A stretch of 64,000 bases of DNA from Gonatopus flavifemur (lineage: Eukaryota; Arthropoda; Insecta; Hymenoptera; Dryinidae). How positions within the stretch are numbered: the stretch's first letter is position 1; each line of letters begins with the position of its first letter. Location: assembly GCA_018340375.1 (NCBI GenBank), contig JAFFJZ010000001.1:78298001-78362000 (forward strand), read 5' to 3'. Made by a program: the position numbers and the translations under genes. This document shows, piece by piece, positions 23,456 to 35,014 of the stretch. The notes under the pieces are model-generated. The model searched no databases. It was not told the origin of the DNA and saw only the letters and a program-made list of their open reading frames with translations.

Positions 23456-26400
23456 TTTTCTCGAAAATTGAAGAATGAAATGAGTAAATGCATTTTTCTT
23501 GTAATACAAAGAAAATGCGTATATTTCCTGGATTTTATCCCATCAGTGTTGAAAAAAAAAACAGAAAAAAATGTAGTTATTTTGAAACTTCGGACTGTCC
23601 TTAAAAAAAAGTACCCATCCGTCGAGTTGGAGAAGAAAAAACTCAAAATTTTCAAAATTATATATAGCTTATATATAAACTATATTGAATTCTATAAAAA
23701 TTATATACAATTTTTTTAATTTTCTACTCGAAAGAGTCATCCCGGTTTTGCACCTCGATCATCTAGTCATCCTAATCATTCGGGCTCTTATCGCAATTTT
23801 AGAATAGGAATTGATTGATGAAATTGCGATGTAATAAGCGATGTAAGTAGTTCATTGTCCTGTTTTCGATATTGAATGTTACCCGTTACAATTTTGGAAT
23901 ACCTGTCGCCAAATTACTATTATTCCCTGTAATCGTTACCGTATACTTTTCTCCGTGAATTACCTTGAAAGTAATTTATTTATGACTTCATTTTTATCAT
24001 CGATAAACCAAAATCGTTACATTAGAAAATGAATGTAAAGAATGACTTTATGATAATTTACAGATAATCCATTTAGACCCAATTTTATTTCACAAGTATT
24101 AACAAAAAAAAGCGCCACTCATCAAACATTATGAAATTCCATCCTGGAATTCATGACGATCTGGTTGAGGCGATTTAATTTTCACTATTCTGAATAATTA
24201 TACGATGATGCAATACCATTCGCATACAAGATATAACTATACCTATTATGCATAAAATGTAGATGGAACTTTCATTTTTTTTTTTTTTCAATGCCAGCAG
24301 GATTGTCGCGTTATTAAGAATATTCGAATTTGAAATTAATAACACAAATCACGTGGGAAGATACCAAATGAATTTATTCCATTATAGTTTTTCGGATTCT
24401 CCTAAGTAAAGATCAAATAATATAAAACTTTTTTGATAAAATATTTGCATAAAAAGTAATTTTTAGCTCCGTGTTGAAATAAAATTGTCATAAGAAATCA
24501 CGTATTTTTTTTCTCTTTATCGTGGACAATAATGTTGGTCTGAGTCATGGATTAGATATAGAGACTTCAATGCATGAATAAGACGCGATGAATGAACAAA
24601 CTACATACTTCAGACATTGAAATACCCAGGGAGTTTTTAATTTATTTCCCAATCTTTTTCGTATGATTTAGCCCATTATTTGATTAACATACCGATTATC
24701 ATCTTCGCATTAAAATTATTTATTCCTAGGCTTAAAAAATATACAACTCGTTAATAATGTCTGCTGTCAAAGGAAGAAAAAAAACGAGAAGAAAGTAGAA
24801 ACGATCGATGACTTTTTGCGCATCGAGTAGACCTCAACGGGAGTCCATTTGAATGAATATTGAACACGTTGAGTAAGGATGCTAAAGTGTGCTGATTAGT
24901 TGACAATCTCATGCACGTGTGAGATATGCATATCACGTACATGAGTCACGAATTCGACAACGAAACGTGTGTGGGTGCTCTGAATTACGTGATCTCACCT
25001 CAGCACGCTTCAAAGTATTGATAGATATCTAGAAACTATCATAAAATTCTTTTGATGATTTCATTCGCTTCGTACATTGTAGGAGAGAATATGTTCTGTT
25101 ATTGATCCAAGATCTACAAAAATAATGGTCATAAATCCTTCAATATTAATTATAAATAAATTAAAAAGATCATAAAATTCGTTTTAGATTCATTTGTGGT
25201 TTTTGAATTTGCATACAGTTGAACTGCGTGGAAACTCATTGGATCGTTCAAACGGCACTAAAGCACTAGAGACCCTGCAAAAGGCTTCCGTTATGACAGT
25301 AAACATGAATTTATTATGAATACTTTGAATTCAAAATGAACTCTTGAAGAACAATTTAATGTTTAGAAGAAATTCATATCGCAACTTCATAAAGAGTTGT
25401 TTGGAATTGTTTATCAATTTTGTTAGAAGTGTTTACGGATTAAGAATAATCATTTGTACAGTCTGCAGGAATATTACCTTCATTACGTTAGTATATTTAA
25501 GCACTTCATGTACCCAATATATGATATTAACCATAACAATAACTATTTGTAAAAATTGATAAAACTCGTTTGAAATGTATTGACCCTAAAACGATTTAAT
25601 CCAAACGATTTTACTGAAAATTGAGAAGCACTAATGTGGACTTGGAGAAAATGTGAATCGTGTTTCATATATTGTTCTTTTTATCTTCCATTTGTATAAT
25701 AACGAATATATCTGCGATAAGTAATCAAGAAACACTTTCGCACCCGGTTTACGAGAACACAAGACATTCTTGGCCCCGGTTCTCCCGCCTTGTCATTGGT
25801 CACTCGAAAACACGTCATAATCGCCACTCGCACAGAGGACTTTTACTCGACTTTTGATCGTTCACCGGTAATTCGCAACAAAACGTTCCAGTTTCGATAA
25901 AAAGCAATTGCACAATCGATAACGACAGCGATCGAAACGAATGCCATAACTAAATAAATAACTGTATTTGTATACATATATACAAAGACATCTGAAAAGC
26001 AATCGTATATGAATAATTTTCTGGTATCTTTACGGATGGAGAAGAATGAAAGAGCATCAAATTTCATCTTTTTCATTAATGTGATCAATTTGCGTATATT
26101 CGAATGAAAATCGTTCTATAAAAGTTCAAAGATTGTATATTGATTTTTCATTTGGTTAACAAATTAATGTTTTATAAGAAAAATGATCATTTAAATCAAG
26201 ACCGAGTAAAATTTGAGTCATTTCATAGGATATGACCCAGTTTCAATATATAATAAGGGACCGGGTACCTATATGGGCTTCCGGATTCACGTACTTAATA
26301 TTCCTGATGTTTCTTCTCTAAGCCAGCGAGAATTGTGATGTAAACTCATCCAACACATGAGTTTTTTAATATTCATATTCCATTCACATGTTCTCGATAT

Positions 26401-27041
26401 GTAATTTTATACTCCGTAGTATAACAGTGTTATATCCTGCCTCCTAGTATCATATATTTTAATTACATAACACCGTTATATTGCTGATCAAATCAAATGG
26501 TGACAATATGTATACGCATAACGGTCGATCCATTTACTTGAAATGTAATTTTCTTCGTGATGAATCTTTACAAGCATTTATTGAATATAATAATTTTATC
26601 GCGTATTCAAAGCAAATGATATATCATGCTGGGATAAAAAATGATTCAATTGTACGATAAAAATAATCTAATTTGAAGTATTACGAACTGAATGTTTATT
26701 TCCATATTTTTATTACGAATAAAAATAAAATTTTCCGTAATAAAATTCTAATTCGTGCGTCAATGGAATTTATTGTATCTCAAACGTATTCTTATTCGCG
26801 CTTATAGATAAATAAAGATTCGATGTGCTTATTCCAACTCTCTTATACAATACGTAGAAAATTATTTAATCAAAGTATCAACGCTATATCGATAGGCTTG
26901 GAAAATCATAGTTCCGTTTCTGCACTCTTTACACAGCAGTCTTGTTTCTTTTCCCAATAAACACTGACAAGTCTTTCATTTTCGAAATCAGTCACGATCA
27001 TCTGGAGCCCACACAAAATACAGCATGACGATTTCAGCAAT

Positions 27042-29421
27042 TTATTGGTTTTGCTTATTCTGTGTTGCGTCAGCATCTTTGTTTCTAATGTCTATTACAA
27101 CCTGCGGGATTAATAGAAATGAAATCATTAATAACTTCACTCGTGATAAGGCAATAAAATGAGTAAAACATTTTGGCAGAAAAATTCAAACATATAATCT
27201 ATATAATAACATACATTGTACTTCACAGATGAAAAAAAGTACAATGCAATCGTATATTGAAAGAAATTCATCTACAATTTAAAAAATGAAAAAAAAAAAA
27301 ATTCGTCAATCTGTGCAATAATAATTTATTTGAAAAATCAAAATCAAGTACGAAACGTATTTGTAATAAAAGACTGCAACTTACTTTTCCCGATGATTTC
27401 ATATCATATGCATATTTTAAGGCATCATTCACTTTATAAAGACCAGCAGTTAAAGAACAGGACGGTGTAATCATTCCTTCTTCAAAGAATTGCAACACTT
27501 CATCTCCAGCTTGGCTGAGTTGCATTTAAAAAAAAAAATATGATAATTGAAAATAATTTAAACTGACATTTTAGTCAACTTAATCTGCTCTAAAATATTA
27601 AGCGCGATACAGAAATTCAATTCAAAATCATTGAATTTCCCTTCTCATTTGAGCTGATGATGTGTACAAAATTGGAATTCAATTCCTTCGAATATTTCTA
27701 AATGGAATTCCTGTGGCTAGAAAAGTGATGAAAATGTTTTATTGAACAAAAAAAAACGTTTTTGTTTTTCACTTAGCCACTTAGTACACGTATTACAGGA
27801 GATTGCTGCATGGAAATTGGAAAATTTCATAGCATCATTTTAAGGTAATTCAAAAAACTGTTTGTCTGCAGAAAACTAGAAACAAGAAGCATCGAGGGAA
27901 TGTTAAATTATACTTTACCGATACGCTTCAGGATCTTTTTTCCTGTAAGCACGGAGATTGAATCCAGTAACGCTGAAGGTACCTTGATGTACTTCCGTAT
28001 GAGATTTCATATTGCTGATCGCCGTACCCGCCACGATTACTCGCCCTTCATGACAGAGGCTATAATCGTATCGATCATCTTCGATTAAAACTTATATAAA
28101 TAAAAATGCATCATACCTTCACGGGATAAGTGATGTACTACCACTGCGAAATTGTCATTGCATAACATATCCTTCATAGTTGTACCCTCTTTATAAATAT
28201 CAGTAAAGCTAAAAATATGAAACTTTCCACCATTGTTTCTTACCTAAATCGAAATTTTGCATTCGTACTAAAAGCAATATGTGTAATACATTTTCATCTT
28301 GGGTACTACACATACTTACCAATTCAAAATCTTTTTGAAATATTCACCTCCTGCACCATCGAAGATTGCTGTGATATTTCTATCGGCTGCTAACTCTTCT
28401 ATATGCTTCATTAATTTACGGTCTTGGAATTTAAGAGATGCAAAAGCTCCTTTGTTTCTGATCAAAGATGCGCCATCTTCCGTGGCACTGATACCTATAA
28501 CCTGAATACAAATTTACATATGAATTTCAAGTGAACTAACATGCTGATAATATCAATAAACATGCTTTTACCTTGGCTCTGTAAACATTGGTAGCAAGAT
28601 CGACTGCTGCCAAGCCAATTCCACTGACACCTACATTCACAAGAATCATATCATCCTCGTTTATGGAAACTTGTCTCTCGAGAGCCAGCAAAGCAGTCAT
28701 ATAATTATCAAATAGACAAACTGCGTCCACTCCTTTGACAGCAGCTGGAATTTTCCAAACATCCTAGCACATAAGAGAAAAAGTTTATTGATTTGACTAT
28801 GAACATTTATTTGATTTTCATTAACTCACTCCTATTTCCGCTATACATCTTTCAGCTAATCCTCCATAAAGGTCTTTGTTAAGAGCAACCACTCTATCTC
28901 CAACTTGATATCCACTTTTCTCTGCTTCCTCTCCAACTTCCGCTACCTTTCCCATCAACTCGTATCCCAGAACCATTGGGATTTTTGGTTCCCAGTAGTG
29001 TAAATTTTTACTCAACAGCACATCAGAAGCATTTATTGCACAATACTGTACATCTATTACAACCTAATGAATTAAAACATGCATTTGCAAGAGTAAATAA
29101 TAATAAAAATGAAAATACATGAACTAATGTTGTAACCAAAGCAATTAGAAACAGTTTCGTTTAATAAAAGATTCATTCGCTTACTTCATTAGGTTTGGTA
29201 CACTTTGGTACATCGACATTTCTAATAGCAAGAGGACTAGAAAAATCACACAATACAGCTGCATGTATTTTCCCCGGCTCTGGAGCTGGTATAACCTCCG
29301 AAGATGACTGTTTTGGGGCAGAAGTACTTTTAGACTTAAAAATGATTCTACGAGATCTGAATTTAAAAAAACTTCTGTGACAAAAATCTGTAAGTAATCG
29401 TTTTCCTAGTGGTGCAGACAT
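27042..29421 (-). CDS. Quinone oxidoreductase-like MDR dehydrogenase, 8 exons
   Basis: Predicted 417-residue NAD(P)H-dependent reductase of the medium-chain dehydrogenase/reductase family, closest to animal quinone oxidoreductase-like protein 2. Minus-strand exons: 29185-29421, 28830-29063, 28572-28763, 28320-28501, 28117-28208, 27919-28045, 27385-27514, 27042-27101; all junctions keep frame. Residues 1-43 are basic, Ser-rich and nearly free of acidic residues, like a mitochondrial targeting sequence. The GroES-like part carries YCAINASDVLL, PMVLGYELMGKVAEVGEE and VGDRVVALN. The Rossmann part carries VNVGVSGIGLAAVDLA, a variant of the family's AAAGGVG cofactor loop, and IFDGAGGEYF. The C-terminal SSGKVVIDIRNKDAD closes the fold. 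I see no zinc-ligand cysteine set. A stop read through the sixth exon (at 27917) disappears when the CG|GTAAAG donor is used and joins to QAGDEVLQFF. The substrate is unknown. Confidence 0.92.
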
Positions 29422-29772
29422 GTTTTTTGTTCGTTCACTCTATTTACAAACTTAATAATCAAATAGTCGTGTAGGCATAATTTAACCTCCAGTGCAAAAC
29501 AACGGTGGATTTAACCTAATTCACGACGAATGTCGCTGTCTTTTACGTTTTCACGTGTCGTCGTTGGTTAACAAGAGACATCACACATTGCATACAGCTG
29601 ATTTCACAACTCGATACGTCAAAAATGCAATTAAATGCAATAGCACATGCGCGTGACGCGCAATAAACACATGTTTAAAAGAATAACAACAAGAGGAACA
29701 AGAAGATGAATTGAAATGTAATACTATACAAATACATATTTCATCTTCTATCGAATATCAAAGTCAATCATA
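29422..29772. promoter_or_regulatory. Shared divergent promoter region
   Basis: 351 bp separate the start codons of the minus-strand dehydrogenase gene and the plus-strand Smg8 gene. The stretch is richer in CpG than its surroundings and contains CACATGCGCGTGAC, similar to the palindromic GCGCATGCGC core of broadly expressed promoters. No TATA box at a sensible position was seen. Head-to-head spacing this short suggests a bidirectional promoter; this is inferred, not shown. Confidence 0.6.
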
Positions 29773-32700
29773 ATGCGGCCACAAAAATTCATACTGCCAT
29801 GTGACGTGAAGAGGTAAAATTAATTTGTTTTATATTCAAAATTCAAATGTGAGGTTATACTTTTTTGTTTTCTTTATTAGTATTTTAAAAATCTTCCAAT
29901 AAAGATTTAACCATCAAAACAAAATAAGAAACCTTGGTGCTTTTTATTTTAGATTATAAATTGAATTGATGAATTTTTTATTTTCAGCTTCCCCCAGACT
30001 AGTGAAAAAGTGATAATAGTATCGGTATTTGGGAAATCTCAATATCGGGCAAAAGGATGCAAAGCAGAAATGCTAAGTTCGATTCTTCAAGTGGATGTTC
30101 TGGATGAGCCTTCCATAAATAAAGAATTATGGGTAAAATTCTACTAATTTTATTAATTTTTCTCAACATTGATAAAAACCCTAATTTTTGTCTACTGTTT
30201 CCATTGTTGGTAAATTGAAGGGAAATTTTTAAATCCAGGAATACATACGTTGATTTGAATAAACAAGTTCTCTTGTTATTACAAGATATAGGAAGATAAG
30301 AATAAATACATTGACTTTTATATCTGAAATCAATTGCTTATAATCTCTCTTTTTTTTACAGAGCGATATAGAAGGATACTATAATCCTAAAGAAAATACA
30401 GTTTATTTACATTTGAGAGGATTCCTCGATAGTTATACCCTGGTCAATGAATATGATGATTTTCTAAAAAACCAAGACTGCAAGGATTTTTTAAGCGTAT
30501 GGGCTCATATGAGAGATAAATATGCAAGAGCTTTATTAGTTCTCTTTCATATATCGCATGTACTTGTACTTTGCCACCCCACACATACTTTCAACTACAG
30601 TTACGTACATCTATTTCGTGCGATGGACGTCGTAAGGTAATTTTACAAACAAAATTTGCAATGTATTATGAAAATTGAAAATATCTAATGAGTTTGTTTT
30701 ATATTCCGCACATTCAAAATAGACAAAAGGTCTCTTCTCAACTTTCCGATGTTCTGTGCTCTGTTTCTAATCTACCAAAAGACTGGATTTCCAATGTCAG
30801 ACCATGTTCTCCACGAGTATTATTCTATTTTGAAACCTGTCCTGCGGTATTTCAAGATCCAGATAGCGGTGCAAACATAAAAAAATTAGAACATGCGCTT
30901 GAAGATCAAATCTATCATGTGCTGAGAAAGAATAGAATAGTTACTAACATAAGGTGAGATATTTGAAATATATAATTAGATGTTATAAATATCATTCAAA
31001 TATATTTGCATATTTCAGTTCCAATTCTTTATTTGCCATTCCTGCAAATCAAGAATTTGTGTATGTAAATACTAATTCTACGGAATCAAGAGATATTTTA
31101 GGCTCTTTGTCCAAGAAATTAATACAGAGTTGTAAAGTCAGTTCCGGAGGAGCTACATCGAGAAGTTTAGCAAGCGTAGATTCGAGTATTAATATAGAAG
31201 ATTCAGAAAATGGTAAAATATACGAACAGTACATGTATTCCTAATGAGAAATAACTCACTTTTTTTATGTTCTCAGAAGCTCGTTCGTTCAGATCTTTTT
31301 TGCAACAACATATAAATCTAGCATTTGCGAGAGGTTTCGATGATAATGTTGGACGACATACCGTACCCGCCCATTTTGAGGTACGTTACAAAAATACAAA
31401 TCATATAAAACTCAACAATAACTGGACATTAAATTTGTTCATGCACAGATTCCTACCATATCCACGTTTTGTCAAGTCGCGAATAAAGTTCTCAAGTATT
31501 TTCTACATGGAACGGATAAAGAGTTATCCACTTTGCATAATTTATTGGATACCGATGTCAAATTTAGTAAAAGTAGATGTAGCAAAGTTTTACCAAGAGC
31601 TCTACAAACTTACCAAGAAAATCTTCCTCAACACTATACAAGGTAAATATAATGATGATGTTATTTCACATATTTTTTTGAATAAAAAAATGAATGTTTA
31701 ATCATTTGTTTTTCAAACAGAACGTATCACGAAACGAAATTGGCTCACGCAATGGCGGTATTCGAAATGCACGCGCGTGGTCCGTTATTCGAAGAATTTA
31801 GTGAAAAATTGCAAGCGGAATGTGATAAGCATTGGAAAGCAGGAAGACAAATGTGTGAAGTATTATCTTTAACAGGAAATCCTTGTACAAATCCTATTCA
31901 TAAGGGTGGAAGCGAAGGTGCTGGTGGAGGACAACATGTCGAAGTTAGAGACGATGATAGGTAAACAAATTTTCATCTCTTCACAAAATTGATATTGTTC
32001 AAACTCTACTAACGGTACATTGAATCCCCAGTGAATTACCGATAATAGAACACTGCAGTGGCGTTAGATATGTTTGTGCCTGTAACTGCGGACGTTGTCA
32101 AGGTCCACGCGAGGATCCTTTCAGTTTACGTCAAGCGAATTACGATTATTTCCAAATATTAGCCAAACAATGTGGATGTGCTCAATTGGAAAACATACAA
32201 TTCCCAGTCTTTCAGCCTAGCACACATAACTTTAGGTAAAATTTCTGAAACGATCATTTTTTGGAGCATCGTTGAAATGTTTATTGTACTTCTAGAGCAG
32301 CACAATTATTTTCAACGAAACGTAAAGATTCGTTCAGCCGTACGGATTCCGCTACACCTCAAGGACAAACTCAGGCTTGTAGTCTTGAAGTTGACACTTT
32401 GAATGGTAATTGTTATGTATTATACGCAATTGTATTGAATCCCTCGATTCAACGAAATAGTGTTTCACGATATGTGTGTAGATGATATTACAGCATACGG
32501 AAGCGGCGGACAATCCCCTCAGTCTCATCCAACGAGTGAACCACCCGAAGAAGACGGTCAAAGGTTGAGCAACAAAACTAGTCTTACTCCAAGCGATGCT
32601 CATAAAGTGGTCATACAAGTTTCCGAAAGTGATGCGGAAAATATGAAAGGTGATTTTCAGTATCCACCAATATTTGATTAATATTCTCTTGCACAGAAAT

Positions 32701-33779
32701 AGTAAAAACCAACAAAATTGTATAGAAAAGTCCTTGGTGAGGCAACCTTCGACCACGGAATATCTCCCAGGAATGTTACATTCGGAATCCCCAGCAGGTC
32801 TATTGCCACAATTCTCAAGCTGGTCTCTAGTTTGTCTCGGACCAAGCAGTTTGTATTCACATAATTTAGGGCTGCAACACCAAACTGGAGTATTACCGAC
32901 ATCTGCGTTTTTGTTACCGTGGGATGTAACCGTAAGGTAATACAAACATTTATTCCACTATAAATATGTATATAAATGTGAAATTACACATAATATAAAA
33001 ATTCATGCAGATTAGAACATCAGAAAGAGAGAGGATCGTTGTGGCCCACTGTGGGAGATCACGGTGCTCACGGATATTGTTCGAGAGGAAAAAATTTTCA
33101 AAATATGAACAATATTCGAGGGAGAAAGTCAAAAGGTGGCAAAGAGTTTGTTGTGAAGATATTTGTTGGTGTGGAATACGAGTGTCCACGAGGACATAGG
33201 TTTATGGCTTCAGCACCCGATAAGGTATTGAAAGCCACCGGGAATGGAATTGTCAAAGATAGCGGAAATAAGGTGACATCGAGTACTGCGGACATGCCTC
33301 TATACTTTCCATGTCCTTGCAGGTTCGTTCGTTTTATTCGTAGATTGATTAGTAACATGATTTCAATGTGAATTTCAAATATTCAAATTTATTGCTTTTC
33401 AGACAAACAAAACCATTGATAGCTCAATTAATGAGAGTACATGTGGTAACTCCAAAAGCGCCGGTACACGTCACTTTGAATCCACGGGTTCAACCTGGTC
33501 CTCCACCGTGTCCTATATTTGTTACAGGTTGCGAAGAACCAATAAAACTCTCACAAAGTGCTTATTGGGTGTTACGTTTACCGTATCCTTTGAGACAAGC
33601 ATGGATTTTGTGAACTACAAAATGAAAAATCTGATATTTATCCTTAATTTGAGTTTAGTTATGTTTATATGGGCGAGAAAGGACCTTATTTGCCACCAAA
33701 AGAACCAGTCCCTACCTCTCATGGTCGATTATTAGCTGGAATGTATGGGATCAGTGAAGTTATTCCAGAAAAAAAATAA
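29773..33779 (+). CDS. Smg8: SMG8, nonsense-mediated mRNA decay factor, 15 exons
   Basis: Predicted 905-residue SMG8. In animals it binds SMG9 and SMG1 and restrains the SMG1 kinase that phosphorylates UPF1 during nonsense-mediated decay. Exons: 29773-29813, 29988-30132, 30362-30636, 30723-30953, 31019-31212, 31277-31380, 31449-31642, 31721-31960, 32032-32235, 32296-32405, 32494-32649, 32726-32936, 33011-33322, 33403-33582, 33659-33779. All phases agree. The N-terminal G-fold begins IIVSVFGKS. Hallmarks follow in order: [48 protein letters not shown], a Cys-rich [76 protein letters not shown] and [11 protein letters not shown]. The length matches the family. Exon 12 uses the inner acceptor TATAG|AAAAG; the upstream CACAG would cause a stop. 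The start ATG gives a short first exon and would benefit from cDNA support. Confidence 0.96.
32650..32725 (+). other. Smg8 intron with a decoy acceptor
   Basis: This 76-bp intron contains a strong-looking acceptor, CTCTTGCACAG, at about 32696, 30 bp before the one that keeps frame. Use of the upstream site would add a frame that runs into TAG. It could be a poison splice choice, or an unused site. Confidence 0.4.
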
Positions 33780-33783
33780 TAAA
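33778..33783 (+). terminator. Smg8 poly(A) signal overlapping the stop codon
   Basis: AATAAA begins within the stop codon (TAATAAA). If used, the 3' untranslated region would be only a few tens of bases. No equally good signal follows within the next 100 bp or so. Confidence 0.5.
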
Positions 33784-35014
33784 ATCTTTCTATTTTACAT
33801 GTTACATTTCGTTTTTATGTCAAGAATTCATTTATTGAAACAAAAAATTAGTAAATTCATCAGAATCAGATTCTAAATGATATTTAGATATTTAAATACA
33901 TGTTTACAATATTTTTGGAAAATTTGTTTTTGTCGTCACTTGATCATGTTTTTTGAGAATCAAGTGAAATTCATAAAAAATTTGATTTCATATTTTGAAA
34001 AAATTGAATTTTCAAATACTTCGAGAAAAGATTAATTTTGTATATTTTAGTGTAAATACATTGCTGGCTGAAACAAATGTGCAGTTATTTTAATTCTTCA
34101 TCTCTATTCATATTCAACATCTTGTACTTACGTATGTTGTAAATTTTTTTTTTCTTATCCGTAAGATTCGCAATCAGAAAATAATGCATGTCTTTGAATT
34201 CTCTGATTTGAAGTAACTTTCCATGAAAACTTATTGAACACCCTATAAGTGGATTGCACGTGAACTGCTGTCCGCTAGAAACCTTGTGTTCTTGTAGAAC
34301 TCGAGTCAACTCGGTTTAGTATCAATATAAAATATTATTGATATCAATCTAATTCCCATCCTATGAACAATACATCAATCTCCAACATTTATGGCCTGGT
34401 ATATAAAATGATAAACACCAAGTATTCAAATTCAAATTCAAATTTTTTCTGCTCCATCATGGAACAGCAGCGCCACGACCGTTAACGGTTAAACAGAAGA
34501 AATAAACACTTGTCATCTTGTTCAAACTTGCACAAACTTGCACGCAGGTGGTTATTTATATCATTCTTGCAATCTACAGAATCAGTGATGTCATGAATAA
34601 AACAACTAATGTTTATTACAAAAAAATTGCCAATACATTTGTTTTCACAAAGTGACATTATAAACGGACAAACAAATGCACAATAATATATCCACAGTAA
34701 AATTATCGATAACACTTTGCGGCATATCGACTATCAACTGTTCTTTACTCAAAATTTAAATACGAGCTGTATATAGTAAACAATTGTATTTAAAAATATT
34801 CAAATGAACACACAGTAATTCGAATCTGTTCAACGGAATTTATATACGCTCATCATTTCAAGAGGTAATTCAAAAATAACCTGGAGTGAAGTATTTCTCA
34901 ATCATTACGTAAATTTCAAAAATTTATTAAATTATGTAAGATGAGAGTATTTATAATTCAAATATAAAATGACTTTTGAAACATTCATTATAATTGTGAC
35001 TTTGCAGATTGAAA
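33784..35014. other. Smg8-bmb intergenic region
   Basis: 1.2 kb with no plus-strand gene. A 74-codon minus-strand frame (34085-34309) has even codon use and a consensus donor AACATAC|GTAAGT at 34131, but no ATG near its start and no recognisable partner exon, so it is not called. TTTGCAG at 35001-35007, just before the brambleberry ATG, looks like a splice acceptor, so an upstream untranslated exon of that gene probably lies in this region. Confidence 0.5.

Larger units (their letters stand above)
19215..27041. other. Intergenic DNA, no supported gene
   Basis: Only short unsupported frames are present. The stretch includes an imperfect inverted element at 21741-21960, a C-rich run at 23437-23455 and a GC-richer patch at 25740-25860 that could be regulatory. 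The part just left of 27041 would hold the 3' untranslated region of the minus-strand dehydrogenase gene; its end cannot be fixed from sequence alone. Confidence 0.5.

Noticed and set aside
27915..27920. In-frame TAA after EAYR as the end of the dehydrogenase gene
   Set aside because: The stop is formed by reading through the donor CG|GTAAAG; splicing gives a family-typical C-terminus ending SSGKVVIDIRNKDAD.
32352..32945. 197-codon minus-strand frame
   Set aside because: Entirely antisense to Smg8 exons 10-12 and their introns, with no motif of its own.
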